Assembly (NCBI GenBank): GCA_002428885.1
Contig: DIYE01000111.1
Span: 1 to 11,140 of the forward strand
Reading direction: 5' to 3'
Source of the DNA: Alphaproteobacteria bacterium UBA6062
GTDB lineage: Bacteria > Pseudomonadota > Alphaproteobacteria > Sneathiellales > Sneathiellaceae
Length of the DNA: 11,140 nt
In this document: piece after piece, positions 7,030 through 11,140 of the stretch
Numbering within the stretch: position 1 is the first letter of the stretch
How the letters are laid out: each line of letters opens with the position of its first letter
The notes under the pieces: model-generated
What the model saw: only the letters and a program-made list of their open reading frames with translations
What the model was told of the DNA's origin: nothing
Database searches by the model: none
Program-made: the position numbers and the translations under genes

Positions 7030-7921
7030 TATGCAGGCCCTCCATATGTTTCTGGGTCCGTTTCGCATAGGCCTGCGAGACGCGATCAAAGATAATGGCC
7101 AGGGCGACGATCGCCAGACCGTTAAAGAGACCCAGTGTGAAATACTGGTTGGTAATGGATTTAAGAACCGGCTGACCAAGGCCTTTTACGCCGATCATCG
7201 AGGCAACCACGACCATGGCGAGCGCCATCATAATGGTCTGGTTGATGCCCGCCATAATGGTTGGCATGGCCAGCGGCATCTGGACGCTCCAGAGGCGCTG
7301 TGACGGGCTGGCTCCATAAGCTGTTGCGGCTTCCAGTACCTCTTTATCCACCAGGCGGATGCCCAGATTGGTCAGGCGGATAACCGGCGGTATGGCATAG
7401 ATGACAACAGCGATAACGCCGGGGATCTTGCCGATGCCCAGCAGCATGACGACCGGTATCAGGTAAACAAAGGCCGGCATGGTCTGCATGACATCAAGAA
7501 TGGGTGTGACGATAGCCTGAACCCGATCGGAGCGGGCCATGGCAATGCCGATCGGAATGCCGAGGGCAATGGACAGGAGCGTGCAGACGAAAATGATACT
7601 CATGGTCCGCATGGTGTTGTCCCACATGCCGAAATAGCCAATGAGCGAAAAGGCGATAATGACACCGACAGACAGCTTCCAGGACCGGGCCGATAGATGA
7701 ACGATTGCTGTGACCACCAGGATGACAATCCACCAGGGCGTCTGTATCAGCAATTTTTCAAACCATACCAGGAAATGGAGAAGGGGATCGAATAGGGACT
7801 CAATAACGTCGCCATATTCGCGGGAAAATTCCCGATAGGCGGTATCAAGTGTCTTTTTGATGCCTGTCAGGTCCCGACGGTCCATCGCCGGAAATTCCGT
7901 TAACCAGGAAGAGTCTGCCAT
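7022..7921 (-). CDS. proW: Glycine betaine/proline-type ABC importer permease
   Basis: A 299-residue inner-membrane permease of the ProW/OpuAB type (BPD_transp_1 fold). It has a soluble N-terminal region (1-45) and several hydrophobic segments at about 63-77, 84-98, 105-128, 150-180, 228-245 and 262-280. The cytoplasmic EAA loop that docks on ProV is EAATAYGASPSQRLWSVQMP (197-216), with the conserved Gly at 203. The DxMQTMPAFVYLIPVVMLLG segment (143-162) is characteristic of betaine permeases. Its stop (TGA 7024-7022) lies past the proV start, an 8-base overlap that implies translational coupling. It is separated from proX by 71 bases containing a GC-rich hairpin. Exact substrate (betaine, proline betaine, choline or similar) cannot be fixed from the permease. 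Confidence 0.95.
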   Translation of the reverse strand: MADSSWLTEFPAMDRRDLTGIKKTLDTAYREFSREYGDVIESLFDPLLHFLVWFEKLLIQTPWWIVILVVTAIVHLSARSWKLSVGVIIAFSLIGYFGMWDNTMRTMSIIFVCTLLSIALGIPIGIAMARSDRVQAIVTPILDVMQTMPAFVYLIPVVMLLGIGKIPGVIAVVIYAIPPVIRLTNLGIRLVDKEVLEAATAYGASPSQRLWSVQMPLAMPTIMAGINQTIMMALAMVVVASMIGVKGLGQPVLKSITNQYFTLGLFNGLAIVALAIIFDRVSQAYAKRTQKHMEGLHNA

Positions 7922-7950
7922 AATAAATGTCCGATTTTATCGTCTTGGAA

Positions 7951-7983
7951 TAAAGAAAGGGCCCGACATTTCTGACGGGCCCT
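7951..7983 (-). terminator. Hairpin in the proX-proW gap (attenuator or mRNA stabiliser)
   Basis: A perfect 8-base inverted repeat AGGGCCCG (7958-7965) / CGGGCCCT (7976-7983) with a 10-base loop lies between the proX stop and proW. On the minus-strand transcript it is followed by TTTCTTTATT, a weak U-rich run. This suits partial termination or 3'-end protection, giving more binding protein than permease/ATPase, as is usual for such operons (inference). Confidence 0.7.
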
Positions 7984-7992
7984 CCTGATGTT

Positions 7993-8994
7993 CTAAAGCT
8001 CGGACAGAGCTTTTTTAACCTTGGCGGCTACATCCGCAGATACCCAGGCCGTCCAGGTCGCCTCATGGTTTTTCAGGAATTCCTCCATGACGACTTCGCC
8101 TTCCGCCTGATTGTCTTCCATCCAAGCCAGCAAGCTGTTCATCTGGGCATTTTTAAAGGCGCGTTTGGTCAGATAGTCATAAGCTTCCGGAGCTTTGGTG
8201 GCAAAAGCGCTGGTTGTTACCGTATGAACCGGTGACGGTGGATACATTGTTGCTTTCGGGTTTTCGCAATCATTCTGCGTGGTACAGGTGCGGAAATGTT
8301 CAACATCTGTGCCGGAACCGAAGTCCACTTTAACCATTTTATATTTACCGAGAACGGCTGTTGGCGCCCAATAGTAACCGAACCAGCCTTCACCGCGCTC
8401 GTAAGCTTTTGCAATGGAGCCTGACAGGCCTGCGCTGGAGCCCGGATCAATGAGGTCAAAGCCTGCATCTTCCATTTTCATGGCCCGGAACAGGTTACCG
8501 GTACTAATCTGGCAGTTCCAGCCGGCCGGGCAGCCGATAAAGGCTGATTTGTCCGGATCTTCCGGGTGTTTGAACAATTTTGCATTGGCCAGAACGCCTT
8601 TGATGGTCGCCAGGCTCGGATCTTTTTCGACCATATAAGCCGGTACCCAGAAACCTTCCTCACCGCCGTCGGAAAGGGATTTTCCGGCAATTCTGAGGCG
8701 CTTGTCGGCAACAGCTTTGTCCAGAGCTTCCTTCATGGAGTTGCTCCAGATTTCGGGGGCGATGTCCGGCTCCCCTTTTTCCATCATGGAAGTGCCGGTC
8801 GGCATGGTGTCGCCAGGAACCAGTTCGGCGTTACAGCCATATCCGTGGGTTAGAATAAATTTATCAACATGGGCAATGAAAGTCGCCGAGTTCCAGTTCA
8901 TATCGGCAATCGTAATATCACCGCAAGCTGCGCTTGCTTCTCCGGCCATCGTCATGCCGGCCATCATCATGGCACCGGCTATTACGCGTTTCAT
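7993..8994 (-). CDS. proX: Glycine betaine/proline-type periplasmic binding protein
   Basis: A 333-residue substrate-binding protein (OpuAC/ProX fold). Residues 1-22 are a signal peptide: basic MKR, a hydrophobic core, and likely cleavage after GEASA, before ACGD. The motif C155-P-A-G-W159-N-C161 closely matches E. coli ProX, where a disulfide-braced Trp lines the cation-binding aromatic cage; W209 (YYW) and W83 (EIW) are candidates for the other cage walls. Further Cys pairs (C24/C54, C237/C243) suggest more disulfides, consistent with the periplasm. It probably captures betaine or a similar quaternary ammonium solute and hands it to ProW/ProV encoded next. The start ATG at 8994 has GGGAG about 8 bases upstream. 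The closely related choline/dimethylglycine-type binders could look alike, so the exact ligand is open. Confidence 0.93.
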   Translation of the reverse strand: MKRVIAGAMMMAGMTMAGEASAACGDITIADMNWNSATFIAHVDKFILTHGYGCNAELVPGDTMPTGTSMMEKGEPDIAPEIWSNSMKEALDKAVADKRLRIAGKSLSDGGEEGFWVPAYMVEKDPSLATIKGVLANAKLFKHPEDPDKSAFIGCPAGWNCQISTGNLFRAMKMEDAGFDLIDPGSSAGLSGSIAKAYERGEGWFGYYWAPTAVLGKYKMVKVDFGSGTDVEHFRTCTTQNDCENPKATMYPPSPVHTVTTSAFATKAPEAYDYLTKRAFKNAQMNSLLAWMEDNQAEGEVVMEEFLKNHEATWTAWVSADVAAKVKKALSEL

Positions 8995-9028
8995 CTAATC
9001 GTCTCCCAATCCTGTTTCGTTTTACTTC

Positions 9029-9054
9029 TGTCAGTTCTCTCTAAATAACTGACA
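9029..9054. promoter_or_regulatory. Perfect inverted repeat upstream of proX (candidate operator)
   Basis: TGTCAGTT (9029-9036) and AACTGACA (9047-9054) form a perfect 8-base inverted repeat with a 10-base AT-rich centre, 35-60 bases upstream of the proX start. The two-fold symmetry with one-helical-turn-like spacing suits a dimeric repressor or activator site; a leader stem-loop is the alternative. No regulator gene adjoins proX except the distant LacI-type gene. Confidence 0.45.
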
Positions 9055-9311
9055 ATAAAAGCTACTATCTTAAAAGTGAATTGAAAATAATGATATAGGA
9101 TGGAGATCAGAAATCAAATATTATAAGTGAAATAATTTCACACTCACAAAATTTCACCTAAATTAATATTAATTACGTGATTTGATGAAAGATAAATATA
9201 CAAAAAATAGATCTTAATAGTATTTATAAAAATACATTTTGATTTATATATTTCTTTTTATTTGTGATTATTGATTAAATTTATATTTATTGGAATTTTA
9301 CTACGGTTTTT
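9055..9311. other. Very AT-rich intergenic regulatory spacer
   Basis: No gene is supported in about 260 bases between the proX leader and the acyl-CoA dehydrogenase terminator. The stretch is strikingly AT-rich, with repeated A- and T-tracts (for example 9190-9300), in sharp contrast to both flanks, and is probably bent DNA carrying the proX promoter. A candidate minus-strand promoter is TTGATT near 9114 with TATCAT about 16 bases on, but it is weak. A short AT palindrome GTATTT/AAATAC (9220-9235) has no G/C in the stem beyond its ends. No tRNA or riboswitch structure was recognised. Confidence 0.5.
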
Positions 9312-9340
9312 AAAGGGAGTGGTTGTTCCACTCCCTTTTT
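9312..9340 (-). terminator. Strong hairpin terminator after acyl-CoA dehydrogenase gene
   Basis: AAAGGGAGTGG (9312-9322) and CCACTCCCTTT (9328-9338) form an 11-base perfect stem with a 5-base loop, just past the acyl-CoA dehydrogenase stop on the minus strand. The minus-strand transcript has only a short U run (TTTAAAAACC) after it, whereas the plus strand has five T (9336-9340), so it may work in both directions and insulate the proX promoter region. Confidence 0.8.
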
Positions 9341-9352
9341 GAAGGGATGGCT

Positions 9353-10558
9353 TTATAAGCCGAGAATCTGTTTGGACAAGATTGTTCGCTGCACTTCGCT
9401 AGAGCCGGCATAGATGGTCGAGGCCCGGCCATTGAGATATTTCGCCGTTACGGTCCGGGTATGTTCCGGCCCTGGAAACTTGACATTATTGCCGGGAATG
9501 CGGGATTCCGGTAGGAAAGGCAGGGCATAGTGGCCGATGGCTTCCATCTTCAGTTCGGAGATTTCCTGCCCTAACTCTGAACCCATCAGTTTGAACATAG
9601 AGGATTGTGCGCCCGGATTCTGTCCCTGGCTCAAGGCGGACATGGCCCGCTTTTCCGTATATTCAGCGGCCATGACCCGAATCTCCAGATCCCTAAGTTT
9701 GCTGGCGAAGGTTGGGTTGTCCATTAATTTGCCGCCGGTTCCGGACGATTCTATGTCGGCAATTTCGGCAATGGAATCAAGGCCTGCCTTCAAGGTTGGG
9801 GTATAGGCAATAGCGCCGCGCTCAAACTCCAGAAGATATTTGGCGACGGTCCAGCCGTCATTCTCCTCGCCGATCAGGTTGGCTTTCGGAATGCGGACAT
9901 CATCAAAAAAGACCTGATTAAGTTCGTGGTCACCGGAAATCATCAGGATAGGTTGTACGGTGACACCGGGGGTGTCCATATCGATCAGGACAAAGGAGAT
10001 GCCTTCCTGCTTTTTACCGTCGGTGGATGTCCTGACCAAGCAGAAGCAGCGATTGGCATAGTGGGCGCCCGTCGTCCAGATTTTGGTGCCGTTGATAACA
10101 TATTCATCACCGTCCGCGACGGCGCGGGTCTGCAGAGAGGCAAGATCTGATCCTGCGCCGGGTTCGGAATAACCCTGGCACCAGGAATCGTCATGTTGCA
10201 TGATCCTTGGTAAGTAGAAATCCTTCTGCATCGGGGTTCCGAATTTACCGATGATTGGCCCGATCATGCGGTAGCCCATGGAGTTAACGGCCGGTGCACC
10301 GGCCAGGGCACATTCGGATTCGAAGATATAGCGCTTGACGATATCCCATCCCGGTCCGCCCATGGAGGTTGGCCAGGTGTAGGCGAGCCAGCCTTTCTTC
10401 CCCAGGATCTTCGCCCATTCCCCTGCCGTTTCCGGGTCCGTCCGGATGGAAGCCTGGATAGCGCTTTTTGATCTTAGGTCTTCACTTAAGTGGTCGGCTA
10501 GAAAACTGCGAACCTCTTCCTGGAACGCGCGGTCTTCGTCACTCAGTTTCAGATGCAT
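9353..10558 (-). CDS. Acyl-CoA dehydrogenase
   Basis: A 401-residue flavoenzyme of the acyl-CoA dehydrogenase family, forming a 2,3-double bond in a CoA thioester and passing electrons to ETF. Seen: all-alpha N-terminal domain (1-120), FAD/substrate signature QGYSEPGAGSDLASLQTRA (128-146), the KIWTTGAHYA segment (159-168), and the C-terminal YAGSSEVQRTIL (383-394). At the place of the medium-chain enzyme's catalytic Glu (YEG) there is Ala384; Glu246 in the helix EFERG is the likely base, as in isovaleryl-CoA-type enzymes. Start ATG 10558 begins family sequence and has AAGGGG about 9 bases upstream; open frame before it to 10624 has no family sequence. Substrate (branched, aromatic, dicarboxylic or other acyl-CoA) is not determinable. 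It lies downstream of a LacI-type regulator gene in the same direction. Confidence 0.93.
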   Translation of the reverse strand: MHLKLSDEDRAFQEEVRSFLADHLSEDLRSKSAIQASIRTDPETAGEWAKILGKKGWLAYTWPTSMGGPGWDIVKRYIFESECALAGAPAVNSMGYRMIGPIIGKFGTPMQKDFYLPRIMQHDDSWCQGYSEPGAGSDLASLQTRAVADGDEYVINGTKIWTTGAHYANRCFCLVRTSTDGKKQEGISFVLIDMDTPGVTVQPILMISGDHELNQVFFDDVRIPKANLIGEENDGWTVAKYLLEFERGAIAYTPTLKAGLDSIAEIADIESSGTGGKLMDNPTFASKLRDLEIRVMAAEYTEKRAMSALSQGQNPGAQSSMFKLMGSELGQEISELKMEAIGHYALPFLPESRIPGNNVKFPGPEHTRTVTAKYLNGRASTIYAGSSEVQRTILSKQILGL

Positions 10559-10623
10559 GGGATTTCCCCTTATTGTTATTATTCTTGTTTGATTGCTTCT
10601 TTCATAGCACAGGCGGGTGCCCA

Positions 10624-10661
10624 TGTCCCGGCCTCAAATGCTTGTCCCGGCCTCAAATACT
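10624..10661. repeat. 19-base tandem duplication over the regulator stop codon
   Basis: Two head-to-tail copies of a 19-base unit, tgtcccggcctcaaatgct (10624-10642) and the copy at 10643-10661, differ at a single base (10640 G, 10659 A). The second copy contains the stop codon of the LacI-type gene on the minus strand (TGA 10655-10653), and the first lies in the spacer before the acyl-CoA dehydrogenase gene. It looks like a slippage duplication. Confidence 0.85.
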
Positions 10662-11140
10662 CTCCCTTAATGCCAGGTCATATCCCAGATTGACAATCCG
10701 TTCTGGAATATTCTTATTTTCGACAGCCTGAAGCGCAAGATCAACGGCTTGCCTTCCCATATCAAACCGGTGTGTGGTGATGCTGGTAAGGGGTGGGAAG
10801 GTGGAGGACATGAATTCCATATCGTTGAAACCGGTAATGCCGACATCCTCCGGTACTTTAAGGCCTGCAGCCTGGCAGGCGAACAGACAGCCGAGCGCCA
10901 GGTCATCATTGTGACAGAAAAATGCATCAATATCAGGGTGCTTTGGCAGGATTTGTTCCACAAGCTTGCGTCCGGTCGTTACGGAAGAAGGATCATCCGT
11001 GCTGATGTCAAGATCGGGATCATACAGACCTGTTTCCTTCATAATGGCGCGATAGCTGTCCCGGCGACGGCGGACACGGTGGTCCATGCGGGCGCCGATG
11101 GATGCGATACGCTTATAGCCTTTGCCGATCATATGTCTCA
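10653..11140 (-). CDS. LacI/GalR-family transcriptional regulator, C-terminal part
   Basis: The effector-binding part of a LacI-family repressor; the frame runs off the right window edge, so the N-terminal helix-turn-helix is not visible. The first residues seen (RHMIGKGYKRIASIG) match the family's R-H-L-x-x-x-G-H-R-R-I-A-x-I segment, showing that the ATG at 11132 is internal. Further hallmarks are DAFFCHNDDLALGCL (about codons for residues 87-101 of the visible part), VPEDVGITGFNDMEF and PPLTSITTHRFDMG. The pattern resembles gluconate/sugar-acid-type (GntR/IdnR-like) LacI members, so a sugar acid or polyol effector is possible, but this is only a guess. It is followed after about 94 bases by the acyl-CoA dehydrogenase on the same strand; whether it regulates that gene is unknown. 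Confidence 0.92.
   Translation of the reverse strand, partial: RHMIGKGYKRIASIGARMDHRVRRRRDSYRAIMKETGLYDPDLDISTDDPSSVTTGRKLVEQILPKHPDIDAFFCHNDDLALGCLFACQAAGLKVPEDVGITGFNDMEFMSSTFPPLTSITTHRFDMGRQAVDLALQAVENKNIPERIVNLGYDLALRESI

Noticed and set aside
7030..7179. Upstream extension of the proV reading frame to 7179
   Set aside because: The added 50 residues have no family sequence, lie fully inside proW in another frame, and the ATG at 7029 has a good ribosome-binding site and begins the conserved protein.
9220..9235. AT palindrome GTATTT-ATAA-AAATAC as a terminator
   Set aside because: The stem is nearly all A/T, lies in a uniformly AT-rich stretch, and no gene ends there; a chance match is likely.
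10559..10624. Upstream extension of the acyl-CoA dehydrogenase to 10624
   Set aside because: Family sequence begins at the ATG at 10558, which has its own AAGGGG; the extra 22 residues look like translated leader.
1..11140. CRISPR array, tRNA, rRNA or prophage integration site
   Set aside because: No regularly spaced repeats, no recognisable tRNA arms or CCA-type ends, and no integrase or paired attachment repeats were seen.

Overview
The window looks like chromosomal DNA of a Gram-negative alphaproteobacterium, probably a marine or saline-habitat one. This is inferred from the style of the proteins (a ProX/ProW/ProV betaine-type uptake system, an acyl-CoA dehydrogenase, a LacI/GluR-type repressor, and surface-polysaccharide genes); no rRNA or marker gene is present to confirm it. 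Two compositions are obvious. Positions 5850-9000 and 9350-11140 are GC-rich (6481-6540 has 42 G+C of 60 by hand count). The block at about 1580-5640 is AT-rich (4381-4440 has 16 G+C of 60).

Layout. (1) 1-638, plus strand: the 3' part of a family-25 (LPS-type) glycosyltransferase gene, cut by the window edge. (2) 639-1581: a transposon graveyard with a stop- and frameshift-riddled IS481-type transposase fragment and the last ~39 codons of an IS5-type transposase. (3) 5612 down to 1582, minus strand: a compact four-gene AT-rich operon, in transcription order a TagB/TagF-like CDP-glycerol (or CDP-polyol) phosphotransferase, a SAM methyltransferase, a fused HAD phosphatase-cytidylyltransferase, and a sulfotransferase. 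Together they read as a cassette that makes a CDP-activated alcohol and uses it to decorate or build a surface glycan, with added methyl and sulfate groups. (4) 8994 down to 5848, minus strand: proX-proW-proV, a betaine/proline-type ABC importer with binding protein first, a hairpin in the proX-proW gap, and CBS domains on the ATPase. (5) 9000-9350: a very AT-rich regulatory spacer ending in a strong hairpin. (6) 11140 down to 9353, minus strand: a LacI-family regulator (5' end outside the window) followed by an acyl-CoA dehydrogenase.

Most notable points: the glycan cassette as a candidate undescribed teichoic-acid-like or polyol-phosphate modification system in a Gram-negative; its methyltransferase, whose conserved N-terminus continues upstream of the first GTG/ATG to an apparent AUA start overlapping the preceding stop codon; and the dead transposons at the cassette's downstream edge, which together with base composition suggest horizontal acquisition.
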